From positions 1 through 15,728 of the forward strand of contig JACQBB010000379.1 of NCBI GenBank assembly GCA_016194625.1: a stretch of DNA of 15,728 nucleotides. Direction: 5' to 3'. The notes under the pieces are model-generated. The model did not search any database. It had not been told where the DNA came from and saw only the letters and a program-made list of their open reading frames with translations. Numbering within the stretch: the stretch's first letter is position 1; each line of letters opens with the position of its first letter. Shown here piece after piece: positions 6,188 through 14,597 of the stretch. Source of the DNA: Elusimicrobiota bacterium. Its GTDB lineage: Bacteria; Elusimicrobiota; Elusimicrobia; UBA1565; UBA9628. The translations under genes were made by a program, and so were the position numbers.

Positions 6188-6225
6188 GGAATTTGATACG
6201 CTGTCTCCGTCGCCCCGCAAATTCC
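6188..6225 (+). promoter_or_regulatory. Inverted repeat upstream of the purine operon
   Basis: GGAATTTG (6188-6195) and CAAATTCC (6218-6225) are perfect 8-bp inverted copies 22 nt apart, lying 22-59 nt before the guaB start in an otherwise GC-rich leader. They could be two half-sites of an operator or the stem of a leader hairpin. No promoter box of good quality is recognisable between them and the divergent gene; a purine-responsive role is only suggested by position. Confidence 0.4.
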
Positions 6226-6246
6226 CCGACGAGAGGTGCCCCTCGA

Positions 6247-7407
6247 ATGGCTTTCTTCATCGGACGCGACCGTGAGGCCCGCAGGGCCTACGGATTCGAC
6301 GAGATCGCGCTGGTCCCCGGCGACGTGACCGTCAACCCCGACGAGGTCGACACGACCTTGCACATCGGGGACGTGAAGCTCGAGATCCCCTTCCTGGCGT
6401 CCGCCATGGACGGCGTCGTCGACATGGAGTTCGCGGTCGCCATGGGCAAGCTGGGCGGCCTGGGCGTGCTGAACCTCGACGGCATCAACACCCGCTACGA
6501 CAAGCCCCGCGAGGTCGTCAGCCAGATCGCCGGCGCCACCCCCGAGGAGGCGACGCGCCTGGTGCAGGACCTGTACCGCCCCGCGGTGAAGGAAGAGCTG
6601 ATCGCCGAGCGGATCAAGCAGATCAAGAAGGCCAAGGTCCCCTGCGCCGTCTCCACCATCCCGCAGAACGCCGAGAAGTACGGCAAGATCGCGATGGAAG
6701 CCGGCGCCGACCTGTTCGTGGTGCAGTCCACCGTCACCACGGTCCGCCACAAGGCCACCAAGTACAAGCCCTTCGAGATCGCGGCCTTCTGCAAGAAGAT
6801 GAAGATGCCCGTCGTCGTCGGCAACTGCGTGACCTACTCGGTCGCGACCGAGCTGATGGACGCCGGCGTGTCCGGCCTGCTCGTCGGCGTCGGCCCCGGC
6901 GCGGCGTGCACCTCGCGCGGCGTGCTCGGCATCGGCGTCCCGCAGGTCACCGCGACGGTGGACTGCGCCGCCGCCCGCGACTACTTCTGGAAGCGCACCG
7001 GCCGCTACGTCCCGATCATCACCGACGGCGGCATGTCCACCGGCGGCGACATCTGCAAGGCCATCGCGGCCGGCTCCGACGGCGTCATGGTCGGCTCCGC
7101 GTTCGCCCGCGCCAAGGAAGCGCCCGGCCAGGGCTTCCACTGGGGCATGGCGACGCCGCACGCCAACCTGCCGCGCGGCACCCGCATCCAGGTCGGCATC
7201 ACGGGCAGCCTCGAGGAGATCCTCTACGGCCCGTCCCGCCTGGACGACGGCTCGCAGAACCTGGTCGGCGCCCTGCGCACCTGCATGGGCACCGTCGGCG
7301 CGATGAACATCCGCGAGATGCAGACCACCGAGATCGTCATCGCCCCCGCGATCAAGACCGAGGGCAAGATCTTCCAGAAGGCCCAGCGCATCGGGATGGG
7401 GAAGTAA
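6247..7407 (+). CDS. guaB: GuaB3-type IMP dehydrogenase family protein
   Basis: A 386-residue TIM-barrel protein of the IMP dehydrogenase/GMP reductase superfamily. It starts MAFFIGRDREARRAYGFDEI and contains the catalytic loop GVGPGAACTSRGVLG (Cys221), the phosphate-binding DGGMSTGGDICKA (260-271), MVGSAFA and the flap-region segment FHWGMATPHANLPRGTRI. There is no CBS/Bateman insertion, and the C-terminal part (GTVGAMNIREMQTTEIVIAPAIKTEGKIFQKAQ) is that of the GuaB3 branch known from actinobacteria and cyanobacteria. It should oxidise IMP to XMP with NAD+, the rate-limiting step to GMP; lack of CBS domains implies no Bateman-type ATP/GTP control. The ATG at 6247 is preferred over one 18 codons earlier because an AGAGG precedes it and the family start matches. 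It heads the purine operon and is followed by guaA after 4 nt, which fits the function. Confidence 0.9.
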   Translation: MAFFIGRDREARRAYGFDEIALVPGDVTVNPDEVDTTLHIGDVKLEIPFLASAMDGVVDMEFAVAMGKLGGLGVLNLDGINTRYDKPREVVSQIAGATPEEATRLVQDLYRPAVKEELIAERIKQIKKAKVPCAVSTIPQNAEKYGKIAMEAGADLFVVQSTVTTVRHKATKYKPFEIAAFCKKMKMPVVVGNCVTYSVATELMDAGVSGLLVGVGPGAACTSRGVLGIGVPQVTATVDCAAARDYFWKRTGRYVPIITDGGMSTGGDICKAIAAGSDGVMVGSAFARAKEAPGQGFHWGMATPHANLPRGTRIQVGITGSLEEILYGPSRLDDGSQNLVGALRTCMGTVGAMNIREMQTTEIVIAPAIKTEGKIFQKAQRIGMGK

Positions 7408-7411
7408 GACC

Positions 7412-8958
<1,547 letters not shown>

Positions 8959-8968
<10 letters not shown>

Positions 8969-9858
8969 CCGCCTTGCCCCCCGCCTCCGTCGACATCGCC
9001 GGCCTGCCGCTGCTGCGCCGCGGCAAGGTCCGCGACGTGTACGACCTCGGCAACAAGCTCCTCATCGTCGCGTCCGACCGCCTGTCGGCGTTCGACGTGA
9101 TCCTGCCGACGCCGATCACCGGCAAGGGCAAGATCCTCACCACCGCAGCGTTGTTCTGGTTCGACCTGACCAAGGACGTGGTGAAGAACCACCTCATCAC
9201 CGCCGACTTCGACGCGATCTCGAAGGCGATGCCGAAGGGCGTGACGCTCGACAGATCCCGGCTCGACGGCCGCATGATGCTGGTCCACAAGGCCAAGCGC
9301 ATCGATGTGGAATGCGTGGCGCGCGCCTATCTCGCGGGTTCGGGCTGGAAGGAATACAAAGGCACCGGGATCGTGGGCGGGCATGTCCTGCCGAAGGGTT
9401 TGGTCGAGGCATCGAAGCTTCCCGAGCCCATCTTCACCCCGGCCACCAAGGCCGATGAAGGCCACGACGAGAACATCACCCGTGAACAACTCGCCTCACA
9501 GGTGGGCTCGAGTCTTTCGTCCCAGTTGGAATCGCTCACGCTCGCCGTTTTCAAGCGCGCGTCCGAGCACCTCGATGCTCGTGGGCTGATTTTGGCCGAC
9601 ACGAAGTTCGAGTTCGGCTACATCGACGGCGAGCTCCGCCTCATCGACGAGATCCTCACCCCCGATTCCTCCCGCGTCTGGGTCAAGTCCGACTGGAAGC
9701 CCGGCAAGACCCCCGACGGCTTCGACAAGCAGTTCGTGCGCGATTGGCTGGAGCGCTCCGGCTGGGACAAGAAGGCCCCCGGCCCGGCGCTCCCCCCCGA
9801 GGTCGTCGAGGGCACGCTCGCGCGCTACCGCGACTTCCTGAAGAAGGTGACCCAGTGA
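8959..9858 (+). CDS. purC: SAICAR synthase (phosphoribosylaminoimidazole-succinocarboxamide synthase)
   Basis: A protein of up to 299 residues with PurC hallmarks: LLRRGKVRDVYDLGNKLLIVASDRLSAFDVILPTPI (ATP-grasp nucleotide-binding start), IDVECVARAYLAGSGWKEY, EPIFTPATKADEGHDENI, and LADTKFEFGY...LIDEILTPDSSRVW. It joins CAIR and aspartate to make SAICAR. It is of the longer type found in yeast and many bacteria rather than the short E. coli form. The start is uncertain: an ATG at 8959 overlaps guaA by 10 nt with no Shine-Dalgarno; a GTG at 8965 gives a GTGA overlap; a TTG at 8974 has GGGAG at ideal distance. Codons from about 9301 to 9600 end in A or T far more often than the rest of the gene (about 24 of 100 against about 1 in 50), which suggests mosaic origin. 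Confidence 0.95.
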
Positions 9859-10355
9859 GCGTTCGAGTCCAGCCCAGCCACACCCATCTGATCGAAGTCC
9901 GCCTGCGCCCCGAGCACGCGGACGCGGAAGGCGCCTCCGCGCTCGCCCTGCTCCACGCGCAGGGCCTGAACTCCCTGCGCGAGGCCCGCGTCTCGCGCGT
10001 GTACGAGGTGAAGGGGCCGATCTCCGCCAACCAGGTCCTGCAGGCCGCCAAGGACCTGCTGTGCGACCCGGTCACGCAGGAGCACCGCGCGATCGCCCCG
10101 ACGCCCGCGCCGATGAACGGCATGAACTTCTGGCGCGTCGAGGTCTGGCTGAAGCCGACCGTCACCGACCCCGTCGGCGAGACCGTCCGCGACGCGATCG
10201 CCGACATGGGCCTGCCGCGCCCGGACGCGGTGCGCTGCGCCCTCGTCTACCGCCTGTCCGGCCGCTCGAACAAGCCCTCGCTCGAGAAGGCCGTCGCGAA
10301 GTGCCTCGCCAACCCCTTGATCCACCGCGCCGTCGTGACGGAGGCCCACCCTTGA
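9855..10355 (+). CDS. purS: FGAM synthase subunit PurS, tandem double-domain form
   Basis: A 166-residue protein, twice the usual PurS length of about 80. The second half (about residues 92-166) is a clear PurS: FWRVEVWLKPTVTDPVGETV, followed by a helix and CALVYRLSG and ending LANPLIHRAVV. The first half has the same layout: HLIEVRLRPEHADAEGASAL, a helix, ARVSRVYEVKGPIS and DLLCDPVTQEHRA. This suggests a fused PurS dimer. PurS bridges PurL and PurQ in the FGAM synthase complex and helps pass ammonia between active sites. The GTG start overlaps the purC stop as GTGA. The tandem layout resembles the N-terminal domain of single-chain large PurL. An alternative is that only the second half is functional and the first is a diverged copy. 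Confidence 0.85.
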   Translation: MSVRVQPSHTHLIEVRLRPEHADAEGASALALLHAQGLNSLREARVSRVYEVKGPISANQVLQAAKDLLCDPVTQEHRAIAPTPAPMNGMNFWRVEVWLKPTVTDPVGETVRDAIADMGLPRPDAVRCALVYRLSGRSNKPSLEKAVAKCLANPLIHRAVVTEAHP

Positions 10356-12790
10356 ACGCGCCCGCCGTGAACACCGCGCCCGTCGCGGCGTCCGAACCGC
10401 TGACCATCCTGGGCAAGTCCCCCAAGGAGCTGAGAGCCCTCGGCGACGCGCGCCACCTCTCGCTCAACGACGCCGAGTGGGCCGCCATCTCGGCGCACTT
10501 CAAGGGCCTCAAGCGCGAGCCGACGCTCGCCGAGGTCGAGACCATCGCGCAGACCTGGTCCGAGCACTGCAAGCACAAGACCTTCACCAGCCCGATACGG
10601 CTGACCGAGGGCAAGAAGACCCGGACCATCAAGAACCTCTTCCAAGAGACCATCGTCGCCGCGACCGAGGCCGTCAAGAAGCCGTGGTGCCTGTCCGTGT
10701 TCGAGGACAACGCCGGCGTCGTCGCCTTCGGCAAGAAGTGGGCGCTCGCGTTCAAGGCCGAGACCCACAACCATCCCTCCGCGCTCGAGCCCTACGGCGG
10801 CGCCGAGACCGGCGTCGGCGGCGTGGTCCGCGACGTGCTCGGCTGCGGCCTGGGCGCCAAGCCCGTGCTCAACACCGACGTGTTCTGCTTCGGCCGCCCG
10901 GACTACAAGGGCGCGCTGCCCGAGGGCGCGCACCATCCGAGCCGCACGATGCGCGGCGTCGTCGCCGGCGTGCGCGACTACGGCAACCGCATGGGAATCC
11001 CGACCGCGGGCGGCGGCATCTGGTTCGACGACGACTACCGCCTGAACCCGCTCGTCTTCTGCGGCACCGTCGGCCTGATCCCGCAGTGGGCGGTGGACAA
11101 GGAAGTGAAGCCCGGCGACCTGATCGTCGCCGTCGGCGGCCGCACCGGCCGCGACGGCCTGCACGGCGCCACCTTCTCGTCGGCCAACCTCGGCGCGGAC
11201 GCGCCGACCTCCGCGGTCCAGATCGGCCACGCGATCGCGGAGAAGCGCGTCCTCGACGCGCTGCTGCGCGCGCGCGAGCGCCGGCTGTACCGCTCGGTCA
11301 CCGACTGCGGCGCCGGCGGCTTCTCGTCGGCGATCGGCGAGCTGGGCGCGGCCTGCGGCGCGCGCGTCAGCCTGGAGAACGCCCCGCTGAAGGTCGCCGA
11401 CCTGGACGCCTGGGAGATCTGGCTGTCCGAGTCGCAGGAGCGCATGGTCCTGGCCGTGCCCCCGAAGAACCTCAAGGCCCTGGAGGCCGTTTTCTCGGCG
11501 GAAGGCTGCGAGCTGGCCGTCCTGGGCGAGTTCACCAAGACCGGCCGCCTGGTCGTCGAGCACCACGACCAGCCCGTCGTGGACCTGGACATGAAGTTCC
11601 TGCACAAGGGCCTGCCGCGCGTGGAGCGCGAGGCCGTGTGGAACGCGCCCGCCTCCACCAAGCCGGCCGGCGGCGTCGAGAAGAAGGCCGCGCTCGTCCT
11701 GCGCGAGGCCGTCGCGAACCTGAACGTGTGCTCGCGCGAGTGGGTGATCCGCCAGTACGACCACGAGGTCCAGGGCGGCACCGTCATCAAGCCGCTGCAG
11801 GGCGTGCGCCACGACGGCCCCGGCGACGCCTGCGTGATCTGGCCGCAGGCCGCGACCGGCGACATGGACGACCACATGGGCTTCTCGGTCGCGCACGGGC
11901 TCAACCCCGACTACGGCCGCCTGGACCCCTACTGGATGGCGATGGCCGTCGTCGACGAGGCCCTGCGCAACCTGACCTGCGTCGGCGCCGACCCGGCGCG
12001 CGCGGCCCTGCTCGACAACTTCTGCTGGGCCAGCCCGAACGACCCGAAGCAGCTCGGCGCGCTGGTGCGCGCGGCCGAGGGCTGCCGCGACGCCGCGAAG
12101 GGCTTCGGCGCGCCGTTCATCTCCGGCAAGGACTCGCTGTACAACCAGTCGAAGGACGAGAAGGGCAAGGAGCTCCCGATCCCGGGCACGCTCCTCATCT
12201 CGGCCATCGCGCCGGTCCCCGACACGCGCAAGGCCGTCACGATGGACTTCAAGGGCCCGGGCAACGCGCTGTATCTGATCGGCCGCACGAACGACGAGCT
12301 CGGCGGCTCGCTGTACCACAAGATCCTGGGCCGGACCGGCGGCGAGGTGCCGAAGGTCTCCCCCGCCTGCGCGCTCGACGGCTTCAAGTCCCTGCACGCG
12401 GCCATCAACCGCGGCGTGGTCCTGTCCGCGCACGACCTGTCCGAAGGCGGCCTGGCCGTCGCCGCCGCCGAGATGGGCTTCTCCGGCGAGTTCGGGTGCC
12501 TGCTGGACCTCGACGAGGTCACGCGCGACCCGCGTATTTATTCAAACGAAACTCTGTTGTTCAGCGAGTCGCCCAGCCGCATCCTGGTCGAGGTCGCGCC
12601 GGAGAACGAGAGCGCGTTCCTGCGCCACTTCGGCAAGGGCGCCAAGTGCTCGGCGGTGCGCCGCGTCGGCCAGACCACCGCGAACCCGATCCTGAAGGTC
12701 GTCGGCCTGGACGGCTCGGTCGTCATGGAGGAGTCCCTGAAGGAGCTCAAGGAAGCGTGGCAGAAGCCCCTGCCCGAGGCGCTCGGATGA
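10352..12790 (+). CDS. purL: Phosphoribosylformylglycinamidine (FGAM) synthase, PurL subunit
   Basis: An 812-residue PurL. A linker domain (about 15-67) leads to the signature TWSEHCKHKTF (68-78, catalytic His72), followed by the substrate/ATP region FKAETHNHPSALEPYGGAETGVGG, GGGIWFDDDYRLNP, VGGRTGRDGLHGATFSS, then GAGGFSSAIGELG, and in the second half FISGKDSLYNQ and LSAHDLSEGGLAVAAAEMGFS. It converts FGAR to FGAM using ATP and ammonia supplied by PurQ. It is somewhat longer than the small PurL of B. subtilis and lacks both the PurS-like N-terminal domain and the glutaminase, which are encoded separately next door. The start is the TTG at 10352: GGAGG lies 7 nt upstream and it overlaps the purS stop as TTGA; a GTG at 10367 is less likely. 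The stop overlaps the purQ start (ATGA). A short A/T-ending codon patch sits at 12533-12553. Confidence 0.95.
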   Translation: MNAPAVNTAPVAASEPLTILGKSPKELRALGDARHLSLNDAEWAAISAHFKGLKREPTLAEVETIAQTWSEHCKHKTFTSPIRLTEGKKTRTIKNLFQETIVAATEAVKKPWCLSVFEDNAGVVAFGKKWALAFKAETHNHPSALEPYGGAETGVGGVVRDVLGCGLGAKPVLNTDVFCFGRPDYKGALPEGAHHPSRTMRGVVAGVRDYGNRMGIPTAGGGIWFDDDYRLNPLVFCGTVGLIPQWAVDKEVKPGDLIVAVGGRTGRDGLHGATFSSANLGADAPTSAVQIGHAIAEKRVLDALLRARERRLYRSVTDCGAGGFSSAIGELGAACGARVSLENAPLKVADLDAWEIWLSESQERMVLAVPPKNLKALEAVFSAEGCELAVLGEFTKTGRLVVEHHDQPVVDLDMKFLHKGLPRVEREAVWNAPASTKPAGGVEKKAALVLREAVANLNVCSREWVIRQYDHEVQGGTVIKPLQGVRHDGPGDACVIWPQAATGDMDDHMGFSVAHGLNPDYGRLDPYWMAMAVVDEALRNLTCVGADPARAALLDNFCWASPNDPKQLGALVRAAEGCRDAAKGFGAPFISGKDSLYNQSKDEKGKELPIPGTLLISAIAPVPDTRKAVTMDFKGPGNALYLIGRTNDELGGSLYHKILGRTGGEVPKVSPACALDGFKSLHAAINRGVVLSAHDLSEGGLAVAAAEMGFSGEFGCLLDLDEVTRDPRIYSNETLLFSESPSRILVEVAPENESAFLRHFGKGAKCSAVRRVGQTTANPILKVVGLDGSVVMEESLKELKEAWQKPLPEALG

Positions 12791-13560
12791 AGAAGCCCAA
12801 GATCCTCGTCCTGCGCGCCGCCGGCACCAACTGCGAGCTGGAGACCGCCAACGCCTTCAAGGCCGTCGGCGGCGAGCCCGAGCTCGTCCACATCGCCGAG
12901 ATCAAGGCCGGCAAGAAGCGCCTGATGGACTACGCGATCCTGGCGATCCCCGGCGGCTTCTCGTACGGAGACGACGTGGGCGCCGGCAAGGTGCTCGCCA
13001 ACCAGGTCCGCCACACGCTGACCGACCTGCGCCAGTTCGTGCGCCTGGGCCGCCCGGTCATCGGCATCTGCAACGGCTTCCAGGTGCTGGTCAAGGCGGG
13101 CGTCCTCCCGCACTCCAACGCCTGCGACCAGACCGCGTCCTTCACCTTCAACGACTCCGGCAAGTTCGAGGCGCGCTGGGTCCACCTGCGCCTGAACACG
13201 CAGAGCTCCTGCCTGTTCTTCAAGGGCCTGCCCGAGATGATCGAGCTGCCCGTCGCGCACGGCGAGGGGAAGCTCGTGCTCAAGTCCCCGCGCCACCTGG
13301 AAGACCTGAAGAAGAACAAGTCGATCGCCCTCCAGTACGTGACCGAGGACGGCAAGCTGATGGGCTACCCGCACAACCCCAACGGCTCCATCTTCAACAT
13401 CGCGGGCCTCACCAACCCCGAGGGCAACGTGCTCGGCCTGATGCCGCACCCCGAGCGCTTCGTCGCCTCCCACCAGCACCCGAACTGGACCCGCCAGACC
13501 TACCGCAAGCAGGCGGTCGGCCTGGAGATGTTCAAGAACGCCGTCGAGCACTGCCGCTAG
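12787..13560 (+). CDS. purQ: FGAM synthase subunit PurQ (glutamine amidotransferase)
   Basis: A 257-residue class I glutamine amidotransferase. It starts MKKPKILVLRAAGTNCELET, has the PGGFSYGDDVGAGK loop, the nucleophile Cys95 in GICNGFQVL, a PVAHGEGK segment and the His221-Glu223 pair in LMPHPERF. It releases ammonia from glutamine for PurL. It is longer than B. subtilis PurQ (about 227 residues), with extra sequence around LNTQSSCLFFKGLPE and the final NWTRQTYRKQAVGLEMFKNAVEH, closer to the glutaminase domain of large PurL. The ATG overlaps the purL TGA as ATGA, so synthesis is coupled. It is the last gene of the operon; only 7 nt separate its stop from that of the convergent PAQR gene, and no T-tract terminator follows. 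Confidence 0.96.
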   Translation: MKKPKILVLRAAGTNCELETANAFKAVGGEPELVHIAEIKAGKKRLMDYAILAIPGGFSYGDDVGAGKVLANQVRHTLTDLRQFVRLGRPVIGICNGFQVLVKAGVLPHSNACDQTASFTFNDSGKFEARWVHLRLNTQSSCLFFKGLPEMIELPVAHGEGKLVLKSPRHLEDLKKNKSIALQYVTEDGKLMGYPHNPNGSIFNIAGLTNPEGNVLGLMPHPERFVASHQHPNWTRQTYRKQAVGLEMFKNAVEHCR

Positions 13561-13567
13561 GCGCGGC

Positions 13568-14308
13568 TCAGTCGCGCGGCGGCTGGGCGTCGAAGGCGGG
13601 CGCGGGCGCGACGGTCATGCCGGAGGCCGCGCCGCGGACGACGCGCTCGGCCCCCTCGGCCCAGTTGTAGATGAACGCCCAGTGCAGGGCCGCCCCGACG
13701 ATCACCATGATGTGGAACAGCTCGTGGGGCCCGAACACTCCGTTCATCAGCGTCGGCGCCTCCAGGTAGTCGATCACCGCGCCCACGGTGTAGGCGACGC
13801 CGCCCAGGTACAGCAGCGTGGTCTCGCTCCAGCCGTAGTCGGAGGCGATGTGGAAGAAGGTGACCACGCCGACCATCCCGAGCCCCACGTACATCGACAC
13901 CACGGCCAGGTAGGGCAGGCGCGTGAAGTACAGCTCGATGACGGTGAGGAAGGTCAGCGCCAGGCCCCAGAAGATGGCCGTCAGGCTCCAGCGCCAGTGG
14001 CCCTTCAGCAGGAGGAAGTGGATCGGAGTCGCCGAGCCCGCGATCACCAGCCAGATCGCCGCGTAGTCGAGCCGGCGGAACAGCTCGCGCCACGGTCCGC
14101 TGTCCAGGCCGTGATAGACGCCGCTCATCGTGAACATGATCAGCAGCGACGCGCTGAACACGAACAGGCTCAGGCTGCGCATCGTGTCGCCGCGGCCCTT
14201 CTTAAGCAAGGCCCAGGTGGCGGCGGGCACGGCCGCGGCCGCGGCCAGGTGGGTGAGGCTGGAGACCGGGTCGTGCAGGCCGAGGAACGGGATGAGCCGC
14301 GTCTTCAT
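13568..14308 (-). CDS. Hemolysin III / PAQR family membrane protein
   Basis: A 246-residue integral membrane protein with seven predicted helices and the hemolysin III (YqfA/PAQR) residues: SSLTHLAAA near the N-terminus, SGVYH (His66), RRLDYAAIWLVIAGSATPI (Asp81), and FGPHELFHIMV (His195 and His199). These His/Asp residues form the zinc site in characterised PAQR relatives, which are linked to membrane lipid homeostasis and hydrolase activity. The ATG of MKTRLIPFLG is supported by AAGGA 8 nt upstream and a good promoter just before that; the in-frame ATG further upstream would begin before the promoter and is rejected. The short C-terminal tail is Ala/Pro-rich and hydrophilic. The gene is monocistronic and convergent with the purine operon. 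Confidence 0.9.
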   Translation of the reverse strand: MKTRLIPFLGLHDPVSSLTHLAAAAAVPAATWALLKKGRGDTMRSLSLFVFSASLLIMFTMSGVYHGLDSGPWRELFRRLDYAAIWLVIAGSATPIHFLLLKGHWRWSLTAIFWGLALTFLTVIELYFTRLPYLAVVSMYVGLGMVGVVTFFHIASDYGWSETTLLYLGGVAYTVGAVIDYLEAPTLMNGVFGPHELFHIMVIVGAALHWAFIYNWAEGAERVVRGAASGMTVAPAPAFDAQPPRD

Positions 14309-14329
14309 CGTAAGCGTCCTTGCCCTCCC

Positions 14330-14358
14330 ATCATACCCCCGGTCCCGTCGGGAATCAA
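14330..14358 (-). promoter_or_regulatory. Sigma70-type promoter of the PAQR gene
   Basis: Minus strand: TTGATT (14358-14353), a 17-nt spacer and TATGAT (14335-14330), with the ATG at 14308 and AAGGA in between. Four of six and five of six consensus matches with ideal spacing; a leader of about 15 nt is predicted, unlike the leaderless promoters in this window. Confidence 0.65.
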
Positions 14359-14408
14359 GGACCCCGGTCAAAATCACGCTCACCGACGATGGCGAACGGC
14401 ATTCTGAC

Positions 14409-14446
14409 TTATCCACAGGAAAATCGCGCGATTTTTCTGTGGATAA
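14409..14446. repeat. 38-bp near-perfect palindrome formed by two opposed DnaA boxes
   Basis: The left end is TTATCCACAG and the right end CTGTGGATAA; the arms continue into GAAAATCGC and GCGATTTTT and meet with no spacer. Eighteen of nineteen positions pair, with a single mismatch at 14419/14436. Each end contains an exact 9-mer of the classical DnaA box (TTATCCACA at 14409-14417 and its complement at 14438-14446). No T-run follows on either strand, so it does not look like a terminator. It lies in the 289-nt gap between the PAQR gene and the lipoprotein gene. A DnaA-binding, titration or regulatory site is a plausible inference. Confidence 0.75.
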
Positions 14447-14597
14447 ATGAATGAAGCAGGTGACGCTTGTTTTTATACTGCTGTGGAGCTAACCTGAGCG
14501 GATGGCGGACGACAATCTCATCTTCACGAGGCGTCGATGTCCGTTCCCCATCGGAAGGTCCAATCCCGAACCCTCCGCACCGGAGCGGAGACTTCCC

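Noticed and set aside
6193..6246. 18-residue upstream extension of GuaB from an earlier ATG
   Set aside because: Not family-like, lacks a ribosome binding site, and passes through the inverted repeat; the ATG at 6247 has AGAGG upstream.
6163..6246. Purine or other riboswitch ahead of the purine operon
   Set aside because: The leader is under 90 nt and shows none of the conserved purine-riboswitch core; only a simple inverted pair is visible.
10247..12433. 728-codon minus-strand open frame opposite purL
   Set aside because: Low-complexity shadow of a strongly G/C-ending gene; no conserved motif.
10477..12786. Plus-strand open frame running into purQ, which would make a 1027-residue fusion
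   Set aside because: The part before 12787 is an out-of-frame Arg/Pro-rich reading of purL. PurQ starts at the ATGA overlap.
14309..14416. N-terminal extension of the PAQR protein
   Set aside because: It would start upstream of the TTGATT/TATGAT promoter and is hydrophilic and unlike the family; the ATG at 14308 has AAGGA.
14409..14446. Reading the DnaA-box palindrome as a transcription terminator
   Set aside because: No T-run follows on either strand and the outer stem is A/T-rich; exact DnaA boxes explain the ends better.
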